From contig VBWC01000004.1 of assembly GCA_006218035.1 (NCBI GenBank), positions 250,463 through 314,462 on the forward strand: 64,000 bases of DNA, given 5' to 3'. The position numbers were made by a program, and so were the translations under genes. This DNA is from Gammaproteobacteria bacterium. GTDB lineage: Bacteria; Pseudomonadota; Gammaproteobacteria; VBWC01. Of this stretch, positions 19,510-27,888 are shown one piece after another. The notes under the pieces were generated by a model. That model was not told where the DNA came from and did no database searches. It saw only the letters and a list, made by a program, of their open reading frames with translations. Each line of letters opens with the position of its first letter. Position 1 is the stretch's first letter.

Positions 19510-20768
19510 AACGCATGGTGATCATCATCGTGGCGCTGGTGATCGGTGTCGCGCTGGCGCTGATCGCACATCAGGACCCCGGCTATGTGCGTATCGCGTT
19601 CCAGGGGACCACGGTCGAGACCACGCTGCTGGTATTCGGCGGCATGGCGATCGTTGCGTTCGTGACGATTTATATAGTCCTGCGCGCGCTGCTGACCACG
19701 CGCCGCGTGCCGCGTCATCTGCGCCGGTGGAATGCCGAACGCCGTGTCACCCGGTCGCACAAGCTGCTGACGCGCGGCATGCTCGACCTGGTCGAGGGCC
19801 GCTGGCGGGAGGCCGAGCATCTGCTGACCAGGCAGGCCGACACCAGCGAGGTGCCACTATTAAACTACCTTGCCGCGGCGCAGGCGGCGCAACGTCAGGG
19901 CGCTGTCCAACGCGCCGATGGCTATCTTAAAAAGGCCCAGAGCAGCGGGCACGCGTCGGAATTCACGCTGGACCTCGCGGCCGCCGAACTGCAACTGCAA
20001 AACGGCGAGTTCGATCGCGCCCTGGCGACGTTGAAGCGGTTGCACGCGGCGGTGCCGAAACATCCCAAGGTGATGTCACTGCTGCTGCAACTCCATGTCG
20101 ACCTGAAGAACTGGGAGCATCTGCTCGAATTGCTGCCGGCGGTGCGCAAACGTCACCTCATTGCCGACACCGAGGTGAAGCGTCTCGAGATCACGGCGTG
20201 GTCAGAGCTGCTCGGCAATGCCGCGCGCGAACAACAGGCCAAACTGATACACGAGGTCTGGGCGCGCATTCCGAAGGCACTGCAGGAAAACGAGGCGCTG
20301 CTCTACGCGTACGCCAGCCAGTTGATTGCCTGCCAGGCCGATGCCGATGTGATCGCCGTACTGCGCAAGGCGCTCAACCGTGACTGGAGCGATGCGCTGA
20401 TCTATCTCTACGGCGTCGCCGACGGTGGCACGGCGTTCTCGCCGCAGCAGTTACACAGTGCCGAAGAATGGCTGAAAAACCGCACCAATAACCCGGTACT
20501 GCTGTTGACCCTCGGTCGCCTCGCATTACGCAACGGCAGACTCGACAAGGCGCGCGGCTATCTGGAAGCCAGCATCGCCGCCGGTGCGCAACCGGAGACC
20601 TATCAGGATCTCGGTACGCTGCTGGAGAAACTCGGCGAGAAATCGGGCGCGCTGGCGTGTTACCAGAAAGGACTGTCGCTGATCACCGCCGCGCCGCGCA
20701 CCGGGCCGTTGCTACCGGGCACCCGCGAATCCGCCGGCCGTTCCACACCGATGCTGGCGGCGCAGTAA
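19506..20768 (+). CDS. hemY: HemY-like TPR membrane protein
   Basis: A 420-residue inner-membrane protein: two N-terminal membrane segments (residues ~4-22 and ~40-62), then a helical tetratricopeptide-repeat region to the end (examples EFTLDLAAAELQLQNGEFDR and NPVLLLTLGRLALRNGRLDK). Such proteins follow hemX in gammaproteobacteria; they are not the HemY protoporphyrinogen oxidase of Gram-positives, and the role in porphyrin metabolism is unsettled. The start overlaps the hemX stop. Confidence 0.9.
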   Translation: MKRMVIIIVALVIGVALALIAHQDPGYVRIAFQGTTVETTLLVFGGMAIVAFVTIYIVLRALLTTRRVPRHLRRWNAERRVTRSHKLLTRGMLDLVEGRWREAEHLLTRQADTSEVPLLNYLAAAQAAQRQGAVQRADGYLKKAQSSGHASEFTLDLAAAELQLQNGEFDRALATLKRLHAAVPKHPKVMSLLLQLHVDLKNWEHLLELLPAVRKRHLIADTEVKRLEITAWSELLGNAAREQQAKLIHEVWARIPKALQENEALLYAYASQLIACQADADVIAVLRKALNRDWSDALIYLYGVADGGTAFSPQQLHSAEEWLKNRTNNPVLLLTLGRLALRNGRLDKARGYLEASIAAGAQPETYQDLGTLLEKLGEKSGALACYQKGLSLITAAPRTGPLLPGTRESAGRSTPMLAAQ

Positions 20769-20929
20769 CCGCTGGCGGTTTGGCGAGAACGCGTAGAAAG
20801 TCGATCGGTCGCTTATCCGAAGACAGAAGACTAACGGCGTGATTGTCGTTTTTCTTTGCTTTCCAGGTCCGCTTCGCGGCCACAATATAGCGCTACACAG
20901 CAGCGACTGCCGGATCTATCCGGGGTTTG

Positions 20930-21961
20930 CTAACTCGCCGATGCCTTGCGGGTATCGGCGGCAAATTCAAACGAATCGTAAAACAACCGGTCGGCCGGCA
21001 GTCCGCGCTCCAAAAACGCCGCCTTGCCGGAGTTCACCATAATCGGCGGACCGCTGGTATAGACGTCGAAACCGCCCAGCGTCGGAAAGTCCGCGGTCAC
21101 CGCGTTATGGACAAAACCGGTACGGCCCTGCCAGTTGTCCTCGGGTTTCGGGTCCGACAACACCGGCACGTAATGGAAGTTCGCATGTTCCCGCGCCCAT
21201 TGCCGTGGCAACGAGTCGAGATAAAGATCCTGTTTGCTGCGCACGCCCCAGTAGAAATGCATCGGCCGGTCGACACCCTCGGCAAACGCGTGCTCGATAA
21301 TACCCTTGATCGGCGCGAAACCGGTGCCGCCCGCCATGAAGATCATCGGCCGGTCACTGTCCTGACGCAGGTAAAAACCGCCGAACGGCATCTCGACCCG
21401 CAGCAGGTCTTTCTCTTTTAATACATCAAATATGTAGTCGGTGAAGTTGCCGTGCGGCACGTGCCGGATGTGCAGTTCGATAAACTCATCATCATGCGGC
21501 GCATTGGCGATCGAGAAACTGCGTCGCTTGTTGGTGGGCAGCAGAAAGTCGAGATACTGCCCGGCGAGGAACTGCAGCCGCACGGTATTGGGCCCCTTCA
21601 GGAACAGGCGGACGACGTCCGGTGCAAGCTTCTCGATCTTTGCCACACGCACCGGCACCTTGCGGATCTGGATATCGCCGAGCTGTACTTCTTTCACCTC
21701 GACCGTCAGATCGCTGAGCGGGCGCGCCTGACAGAACAGCGCCATGCCGGCACGCTTTTCCGCATCGGTCAGGGTGTTGGGGTCGTAATCGCCATAATCG
21801 ACCGTACCGGAAACAATCTTGCCCTTGCACGAACCGCAGGCGCCGTTGCGACAGCCGTAGGGAAACGCGACACCATGATGCAGCGCCGCATCGAGGACCG
21901 AGTCGCTGTTCTCGACGGTGAATTCCTTGCCACTGGGCTCGACATGAATCTTGAAGCTCAT
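20930..21961 (-). CDS. Ferredoxin-domain FAD/NAD(P)H reductase (AscD/flavin reductase type)
   Basis: Electron-transfer flavoprotein (343 aa). An N-terminal plant-type 2Fe-2S ferredoxin domain (residues ~1-95) has the cluster ligands in YGCRNGACGSCKG and ALFCQA. It is followed by an FAD-binding barrel (KRRSFSIANAP) and an NAD(P)-binding domain (MAGGTGFAPIKG). Databases often label such proteins CDP-6-deoxy-glucoseen reductase, but no deoxysugar genes are nearby; a flavin- or oxygenase-reductase role is equally possible. It has its own start region and is not in an obvious operon. Confidence 0.85.
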   Translation of the reverse strand: MSFKIHVEPSGKEFTVENSDSVLDAALHHGVAFPYGCRNGACGSCKGKIVSGTVDYGDYDPNTLTDAEKRAGMALFCQARPLSDLTVEVKEVQLGDIQIRKVPVRVAKIEKLAPDVVRLFLKGPNTVRLQFLAGQYLDFLLPTNKRRSFSIANAPHDDEFIELHIRHVPHGNFTDYIFDVLKEKDLLRVEMPFGGFYLRQDSDRPMIFMAGGTGFAPIKGIIEHAFAEGVDRPMHFYWGVRSKQDLYLDSLPRQWAREHANFHYVPVLSDPKPEDNWQGRTGFVHNAVTADFPTLGGFDVYTSGPPIMVNSGKAAFLERGLPADRLFYDSFEFAADTRKASAS

Positions 21962-22082
21962 TGATGGTTCCTTGCGTCGCCTGGACCCGGGATTGTCGCC
22001 GATTTGGCCGCCGGGTGAAAGCCCGTGGCACCGGCCGGTCAATCGCGCCGATTGTTCACGTACCCCGATACACGCCAATACG

Positions 22083-22448
22083 TCATGCCAGCAGCTCGGT
22101 GTCGGCGTCTGCGTAGGGCGGCGCGGAACAGCACAGCAGGCGCAAGACCTCTGTACCGGTATTGGCAATCGCATGTGGCGTGCCCGGCGGTATGCAGATC
22201 GTATCGCCGACAGTGACCGCAAAGGTGTCATGGTCGAGAAACATCCGGCCCTCGCCGGCGACGATGTAATACAACTCCTCGCTGCGCGCGTGGCGGTGCA
22301 ACGCGGTTCGGGTTCCGGGCGGCACGGTCGCTTCGGCCAGGCTCTGGCGGGCGTTGCCATGACGAACGGGATGCATCAGCTCGCGGATGATCGAGCCATC
22401 CTTGGTCAAAAAGGCCTGTACCTGGTCATATACGGTCACGGTCGCCAC
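22083..22448 (-). CDS. Cupin domain protein
   Basis: Small single-domain cupin (121 aa). Motif 1 (HRHARSEELYYIVAGEG) and motif 2 (GDTICIPPGTPHAI) supply the usual His/Glu metal ligands of a beta-barrel that may be an enzyme or a sugar/metabolite sensor. The start was set at GTG 22448 because an AGGAGG-like site lies just before it, although the frame is open further upstream. A 66-bp piece of this gene (22201-22266) is repeated at 26127-26192. Confidence 0.82.
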   Translation of the reverse strand: MATVTVYDQVQAFLTKDGSIIRELMHPVRHGNARQSLAEATVPPGTRTALHRHARSEELYYIVAGEGRMFLDHDTFAVTVGDTICIPPGTPHAIANTGTEVLRLLCCSAPPYADADTELLA

Positions 22449-22777
22449 ATACCCCTCCTGCCTGCAATAAATGAAAAGCCTCACGAGTGTTCGCCGCCTT
22501 TCGCCACGAACCCAATAATCGTCGCGGTTGACTAATAGCACGCCCGCTCGTAGCATGTGCGTCTCTTTGCCGACCGCCCCCCCCTGCATCGCTGGTCGGT
22601 TGCGGTCCGGCGACCAGCGGAATGTGGAAAATTTTTACCTCCGGGAACCATGCCCGGGTGGTTGATTCACCTCGCTGGACAACAGTAGACCCCATAAAAC
22701 CGCCTGTGGATACGTTGCGGTTGTTGCTCAACAGAGCAGTTCCGGGGCAAGGATTCAATTGAAGAGGCACTGATTTT
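22449..22777. other. Divergent intergenic region cupin / glycosyltransferase
   Basis: No convincing gene. It would carry the promoter of the glycosyltransferase operon. A run of eight C residues lies at 22577-22584, about 195 bp before the glycosyltransferase start. No other structure was recognised. Confidence 0.4.
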
Positions 22778-25069
22778 ATGACGGATACCGTCATTCGTAG
22801 TATTGCGTTGCCCGCAAATAACCACGCCGCGTCCACCGATGACGCTTCCGGCGCGCGCGGCAAGATCGACGATCAGCGCTGGGCCAGGCGACGGGAAATC
22901 TTTCTGACGTGGTGCGGTATCGTATTCACGCTCGCGACAGGCGCGCTGGTGATCGGCGATCAATATCCGGTATTGCTCGGGCAAATCGAGGCCGGCCGCT
23001 ACGGCGACGCCGCCGCGCATGGCGCGTTTCTCGTGATCATCGCGTTTCTGGTCTACGGCAGTCTGGTCTATCAGACGACGCGTCTCGGTTACATCAAGCG
23101 CCGGCGCGCGCACCGGCCGGCAGCGCGCCACGAACTCGATGCGCTGTACCAGGAGACACCGCCGCTGGCGATACTGGTGCCGTCCTATAAGGAAGAGCGC
23201 CGCACCATTCTGCAGACACTGATGTCCGCCGCATTGCAGGAGTATCCCAACCGGCGCGTGGTGCTGTTGATCGACAATCAACCCGATCCGACATCGACCG
23301 AGGAGGCCGCGCTACTAGACGCGGCGCGAAAACTGCCCGCCGAACTGAACCGGATACTGGGCGCGCCCGCCCGCGTATTCAGTAGCGCATTTGCCGGCTT
23401 TACCGAACGTCAACAGCACGGCACGGTCAACGGCCAGACCGAACTGAAACGCCTCGCTGACCTGTGGCAGCAGGCGGCCGCATGGTTCGAACGCGCCGCC
23501 CGCGACTATCCCGTGCACGATCATACCGACCGCTTCTATGTCGCCGAGACACTGAGCGCGCGCGCCGACACCCATCGTGCGCATGCGCGGGTGTTACGCG
23601 CCCGCATCGAGCTGGGGGTCGCGGCCGATGCCGACGAATTGCGGGTCGAGTACCAACGCCTCGCGGCGTTGTTCGCCTGCGAAGTCACCGCTTTCGAACG
23701 CAAGCGCTATCTGAACCTGTCGCACGAAGCGAACAAGGCGATGAATCTGAACAGCTACATCGGCCTGATCGGCAAGCATCTGCGGGAACGCCCGACCGAA
23801 GATGGACTGCTGCTGGAGAAAACCCACCGATATAACGCAGATCTTCACGTGCCGGATGCGAAGTATTTTATTACGCTGGACGCGGACAGTCTGTTGCTGC
23901 CTGAATATGCGCCGCGTCTGGTTCACATGATGGAACAGGCAGGCAACAAGCGTCTCGCCGTCATTCAGACCCCGTACAGCGCCATTCCCGGCGCATCGAA
24001 TCCCATCGAACGCATCGCCGGCGCAACGACGGACATTCAGTACATCATCCATCAGGGTTTCACGCGGCATAACGCCACGTACTGGGTCGGCGCCAATGCG
24101 CTGCTACGCCATGAAGCGCTGCTCGACATCGCGGAAAACGACACCGAGCGCGGTTTTCCGATACAGCGCTTTATCCAGGACCGAACGGTTATCGAGGACA
24201 CTGAGTCCAGTGTGGATCTGATTGCACGCGGCTGGCGGCTTTACAATTACCCCGAACGACTCGCTTATAGCGCCACGCCACCGGACTTCGGATCGCTATT
24301 GATCCAGCGGCGCCGCTGGGCCAATGGCGGCCTGATCATCCTGCCAAAGCTGTTGCGGTTTCTTGCCGTGAAACCGCAGCGCAAAATCGCCGAGGGATTT
24401 CTGCGGGTACACTACCTGGTATCTATCGCCGCGGTAAACATCGGCCTGCTGGCAATGCTCGCGTTTCCATTTACCGACAGCGTGCACAGCGCGTGGCTGC
24501 CGCTAACGGCGCTGCCATACTTCCTTCTTTACGGTCGTGACTTGTTATTAAGCGATTATCGGGGCACTGACCTGTTGCGCGTCTATGCACTCAATCTGTT
24601 GCTGATCCCGGTAAACCTGGGTGGCGTACTCAAATCGGTGCAGCAGGCGTTCAACAAGAAAAAAATACCGTTCGGGCGCACGCCGAAGGTTCAGGGACGA
24701 ACCGCAACGCCGGTATTCTATCTACTCATGATCTACGTGTTGCTGCTGTATTGGCTGATCGGCGCCGGTTTTGATTTTGCTACCGGATACCGGGCACACG
24801 GTACTTTTGCGCTGGTCAACGCGGCTTTCCTGGCTGCCGCTATTGTGTCGTTTATCGGACTGCGCGCAAGCCGCGAGGACATCGTTGCCGACCTGCGCAG
24901 CCGGCAACGCACGGCAACACCGGTGGCGCCACAGGCGATTACGCACGAAGACCATCAAGTGGTCGCTTTCATGTTGCCGGTTGCCATCACCATTCGGGCT
25001 GACGATTACGCGGAATTGGTCGAAGTTGACACAGAGCGCAATGAGAGCGCACGCAAGTACGGCACCTGA
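22778..25069 (+). CDS. Processive family 2 glycosyltransferase, membrane-bound
   Basis: A 763-residue inner-membrane polysaccharide synthase-like protein. Two N-terminal membrane segments (about 45-62 and 80-98) precede the GT-A domain, and about five more follow it (about 545-720). Catalytic motifs are in order: LIDNQPD for UDP binding, the metal-binding LDAD near residue 368, the catalytic VIEDTESS near 472 and QRRRWANGG near 510, as in cellulose, chitin and hyaluronan synthases. A long helical insert (~180-350) separates the first two motifs and makes it larger than NodC or HasA. The next gene is a polysaccharide deacetylase, so an N-acetylated polymer is a reasonable guess, not a proven one. 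Confidence 0.85.
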   Translation: MTDTVIRSIALPANNHAASTDDASGARGKIDDQRWARRREIFLTWCGIVFTLATGALVIGDQYPVLLGQIEAGRYGDAAAHGAFLVIIAFLVYGSLVYQTTRLGYIKRRRAHRPAARHELDALYQETPPLAILVPSYKEERRTILQTLMSAALQEYPNRRVVLLIDNQPDPTSTEEAALLDAARKLPAELNRILGAPARVFSSAFAGFTERQQHGTVNGQTELKRLADLWQQAAAWFERAARDYPVHDHTDRFYVAETLSARADTHRAHARVLRARIELGVAADADELRVEYQRLAALFACEVTAFERKRYLNLSHEANKAMNLNSYIGLIGKHLRERPTEDGLLLEKTHRYNADLHVPDAKYFITLDADSLLLPEYAPRLVHMMEQAGNKRLAVIQTPYSAIPGASNPIERIAGATTDIQYIIHQGFTRHNATYWVGANALLRHEALLDIAENDTERGFPIQRFIQDRTVIEDTESSVDLIARGWRLYNYPERLAYSATPPDFGSLLIQRRRWANGGLIILPKLLRFLAVKPQRKIAEGFLRVHYLVSIAAVNIGLLAMLAFPFTDSVHSAWLPLTALPYFLLYGRDLLLSDYRGTDLLRVYALNLLLIPVNLGGVLKSVQQAFNKKKIPFGRTPKVQGRTATPVFYLLMIYVLLLYWLIGAGFDFATGYRAHGTFALVNAAFLAAAIVSFIGLRASREDIVADLRSRQRTATPVAPQAITHEDHQVVAFMLPVAITIRADDYAELVEVDTERNESARKYGT

Positions 25070-25109
25070 GCGCATGCCAGCCGCGGATGGAGTAAGCAGG
25101 AATATAGAC

Positions 25110-26099
25110 ATGATCCCGACATCGTGCGCGCGTTTCGGGGCAACCAAAACGATCATTGCGCTGATACTTGCGGGTATGTGGTCACCGCTGGTGGCCGCGC
25201 CAGCCACAGAGCCATCATCGCATGCCCGCGTTTTTCTGACATTCGATGACGGCCCTATCGACGTGACGTTGAACGTACTTGAGGTGCTGCGGCGCCACCA
25301 TATCAAGGCAACATTCTTTGTGAATGGCATTCATCTGACCGGACAGGGCGGGGAAAATGAGACCCGCTCGGCAGAGGCGTTGCGCCGCATAATCGCCGAT
25401 GGACACGTGTTGGGCGATCATAGTTTCGATCATATGAGGCATAACAGCACGACGGGCATCGCATCGTCCGTCGACACCTACCGCGACATGACCAGCGATC
25501 TACGCTATTTCGTGCCCGAGAATCGCGCTATCGTGAACGCGGCACTCGGCGAGCTCGCCGCCCGACCGAATAATCAGGTCGCCGGCATGGCCCGATTGCC
25601 GTATACCAACACCTGGATATTGCCGGGATACCAGGCGGTCTGCGGTATCTGCACCACCGACAGCGATGCGCCAGCGCATGCGGACCAGACACCGGCGAGC
25701 GGATTAAGCGCGACGCGCTCGGACGGCATCGCCACCCGGATTGCCGAAACACTGTTTCACGAGTACGGCATGACGATTTTCGGCTGGGATATCCACTGGC
25801 AGCCGGCGAACTGGCAAGGGCCCGCATCAAGTGAAACGCTGGAACCGGCGATGTCGCTGGCCGGTCGCATCAATGCGCTGATTGACCGGCCACCGTGCGC
25901 ATCGGACCATACCGGCGACAGCATACGATGTCAGCACCTGCCACGCTTCAACAAGGTCGTGGTGCTGACCCATGACTTTCTGTTCGAAAACAGCGCACGC
26001 GGCCGCGGCGCGGATATCAATATTCCGCAACTCGAACAGTTGATCCGCACGCTACAGGCAAGTGGCTATCGCTTTGACACCTTGGATCGCTATTTTTGA
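25110..26099 (+). CDS. Secreted polysaccharide deacetylase (NodB-like)
   Basis: Exported 329-residue carbohydrate esterase-4 protein. A signal peptide (IIALILAGMWSPLVAAPA region) precedes the NodB domain: motif 1 FLTFDDGP, motif 2 HSFDHMRH (H-x4-H metal ligands) and a late VVLTHDFLF with the catalytic-type His. A Cys-containing insert (ICTTDSD, PPCASD) sits between. The ATG at 25110 lies 41 bp after the glycosyltransferase stop and has an AGGA site; an in-frame ATG at 25074 is possible. It probably de-N-acetylates the polymer made by the upstream synthase. Confidence 0.84.
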   Translation: MIPTSCARFGATKTIIALILAGMWSPLVAAPATEPSSHARVFLTFDDGPIDVTLNVLEVLRRHHIKATFFVNGIHLTGQGGENETRSAEALRRIIADGHVLGDHSFDHMRHNSTTGIASSVDTYRDMTSDLRYFVPENRAIVNAALGELAARPNNQVAGMARLPYTNTWILPGYQAVCGICTTDSDAPAHADQTPASGLSATRSDGIATRIAETLFHEYGMTIFGWDIHWQPANWQGPASSETLEPAMSLAGRINALIDRPPCASDHTGDSIRCQHLPRFNKVVVLTHDFLFENSARGRGADINIPQLEQLIRTLQASGYRFDTLDRYF

Positions 26100-26126
26100 C
26101 CCGGCGATCCGGCGGGCCGTGAGATG

Positions 26127-26192
26127 GTATCGCCGACAGTGACTGCAAAGGCGTCATGGTCGAGAAACATCCGGCCCTCGCCTGCGACGATG
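26127..26192 (-). repeat. Partial copy of the cupin gene (66-bp direct repeat)
   Basis: These 66 bp match 22201-22266 inside the cupin gene at about 63 positions, in the same orientation. The fragment corresponds to the cupin segment around MFLDHDTFAVTVGDTI and has no start or stop of its own. The two copies bracket the glycosyltransferase and deacetylase genes, 3.9 kb apart. Confidence 0.88.
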
Positions 26193-26389
26193 CCTGAGAA
26201 AACCCCGCAAGCGGTCGCCGCTGATCACCACGAACCGTCATAAGCGCCGTATTCGACATGGCAAGAGCTGACGTGTGTCCGGAATACAGCGTAATGACAA
26301 AAGTCGTTCCGTCACGAGGCATTACTGCGCCAGTGATTCGATAGATTGACAGTACCGCTCACCTCATAGAGGTGACTTACCACCAAGGA

Positions 26390-26686
26390 TCAGGGGATCA
26401 CCACCGAGGGCCAGGCCGGCGCGGGATCGGCGCAGAAGGGATCGCCGCCACACGGATTTTGTACCGGATCCAGTATGCCGCCGTTGAGAAATCTAACACC
26501 GCCATGATTCGCGCCACTACCATTAAAATAGGTGTAGAACCCTTTCTGGTAGATTGGATAATCACCAAATACCTTATTACCGTTGCCTCCCTGAAGATTA
26601 TATCGATCGTGACAGGCCTGACAGGGTGAGCCGGTTTCTGTCCATCCCGCTCCCTCCGTAAAAATATACCGACCCGCGCTTATCAA
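26390..26686 (-). pseudogene. c-type cytochrome, C-terminal fragment
   Basis: An open frame of about 95 codons contains a heme-binding motif CQACH in GSPCQACHDRYNLQGG and continues through DYPIYQKGFYTYFNGSG to a Cys-containing end (GGDPFCADPAPAW). There is no signal peptide or start region: the frame runs directly into an insertion-sequence fragment at about 26687. It is best read as the truncated end of a periplasmic cytochrome c gene whose 5' part was lost. I do not recognise the family. Confidence 0.6.
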
Positions 26687-26966
26687 TCAGCGTTTGCTCG
26701 AGCTTTTGCTGGGTGGCGGCCAGCTCCTCTTCAAGTTCGCGGATACGGCGAACCTGCTCGATCGAGACGCCTTCGGTCTCAGCGATGGTCTCGATGCGCG
26801 CCATCCGCTCGCGGCGTTCGAGCTGCACGCGCCATTTGTAGATCTGGCCACGTACCAGCCCTTCACGTCTGGCCAGATCGTCTGCCGGAATTATCCCGGC
26901 GAGATACTCCTGCACGATACGGCGTTTTTTATCATCGAGGTCATAGTGGTGTCGTCGCTTCTTCAT
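26687..26966 (-). pseudogene. IS OrfA (helix-turn-helix transposase subunit) fragment
   Basis: The N-terminal part of a small transposase protein: MKKRRHHYDLDDKKRRIVQE, a helix-turn-helix region (ADDLARREGLVRGQIYKWRV) and a leucine-zipper-like coil (VRRIRELEEELAATQQKLEQ), as in OrfA of IS3-like elements. It has a good ribosome-binding site (AAGGAG) and an ATG at 26966. After about 92 residues it passes into unrelated sequence belonging to the cytochrome fragment. No OrfB follows, so it is a dead remnant. Confidence 0.68.
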
Positions 26967-27458
26967 GCCGGCTTCTCCTTTCAATCAACCACAGGGAAAA
27001 GCCGGTTCGGGCTTTACGCGATAGGCTCAGGCACTCCAGTTAACCGCCCGCAGTCCAGTGGCTGCGATAAGAGCCAACCCATATTTAGGAAATCTCTGAT
27101 AGTGACTAAGTACGTACAGCGCGGGTGGATCAAGCCTATGGGGCGACAGGTGACTGTCGACATACCTTACACATTCATCCCGGCGACCGCTTCGGCGAAG
27201 ACCGGACGCTATCTGCCTGACTGATTATTCGATACAATTACGGAAGGGAATGGTTCTTGCTTGATACAAGGATGTGAGCTCACCGCATTTGCATGAGATC
27301 AGCAAGGGTGGGGAGAGCGCGTCTTGTCTTGATGCTCTCCGTAATATTAGTCCAAACCAATAAGACATTGCTTCTGAACCGGATGCCGCGGGTTATCCCG
27401 CGCATCAGGCTCATCAGAACAAATGTTTTTTCGATTCCACGTGATTTGGGAGATCGAC
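26967..27458. other. Intergenic region between IS remnant and secreted cluster
   Basis: About 490 bp without a supportable gene. At about 27085 the sequence TTTAGGAAATCTCTGATA resembles the end of the family A element (GGAAGCTCTGAT) next to a YTAR-like target, possibly an orphan element end. The promoter of the small secreted protein at 27459 should lie in the last 200 bp. Confidence 0.35.
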
Positions 27459-27731
27459 ATGAAGAAAATATTCGCTGTTATTGCCATTAGTGCGATGGGG
27501 TTGGCTGGTACCACCCATGCCGGTAATTCATTCGGAAATGACCCGACGGTTCATACGCCAGGAACCGGGATCGGCTTTGCCAATGGCCCCGGGAACAACA
27601 ATGGCCTGGGTCTTGGTCAGATCGTGCCAAAGCCTGAAAAACCTGCCGTGGATAAACTGCCGAGCCCGCGCCCGCCGAAAGAACCCGGCACCAATAACGG
27701 AAATCACCTCGGCCTGGGTCAGGTCCCGTAG
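27459..27731 (+). CDS. Small secreted Gly/Asn/Pro-rich protein
   Basis: 90 residues, family not recognised. MKKIFAVIAISAMGLAGTTHA is a clear signal peptide. The mature part is low-complexity and repeats a motif of the form NNGxxLGLGQ: FANGPGNNNGLGLGQIV and later GTNNGNHLGLGQVP, joined by a Pro/Lys/Glu-rich linker. The start was chosen at 27459 because it begins the signal peptide. A 16-bp perfect inverted repeat 18 bp after the stop probably ends its transcript. It precedes the paralogous secreted proteins and may belong to the same surface system. Confidence 0.72.
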   Translation: MKKIFAVIAISAMGLAGTTHAGNSFGNDPTVHTPGTGIGFANGPGNNNGLGLGQIVPKPEKPAVDKLPSPRPPKEPGTNNGNHLGLGQVP

Positions 27732-27749
27732 CGATCTTCGTGAAAACAA

Positions 27750-27789
27750 TAATAAGCACAGGAAGAATCTGTCCTTCCTGTGCTTATTA
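27750..27789 (+). terminator. Strong inverted repeat, probable terminator
   Basis: Perfect 16-bp arms (27750-27765 and 27774-27789) around an 8-base loop, 18 bp after the stop of the small secreted protein. There is no long T run on the right side, so factor-dependent action or an RNA-processing role is possible. Confidence 0.65.
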
Positions 27790-27888
27790 GTCGAAGTGTC
27801 ATCTTTTTGCTTATCGGCGCCATATGCACTGGTTGACTGACAACAGACCGGAGATACCTGCAGCTTTACCAAACGCCAGGTTTTTATT

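Noticed and set aside
20930..21961. The ferredoxin-domain reductase as the missing PyrK partner of PyrD
   Set aside because: PyrK has its 2Fe-2S site at the C-terminus, whereas this protein has a plant-type ferredoxin at the N-terminus, and the genes are 16 kb apart.
22577..22584. Run of eight C residues upstream of the glycosyltransferase
   Set aside because: A possible phase-variation tract, but it is short and ~195 bp from the start, not within a promoter or coding frame that I can define.
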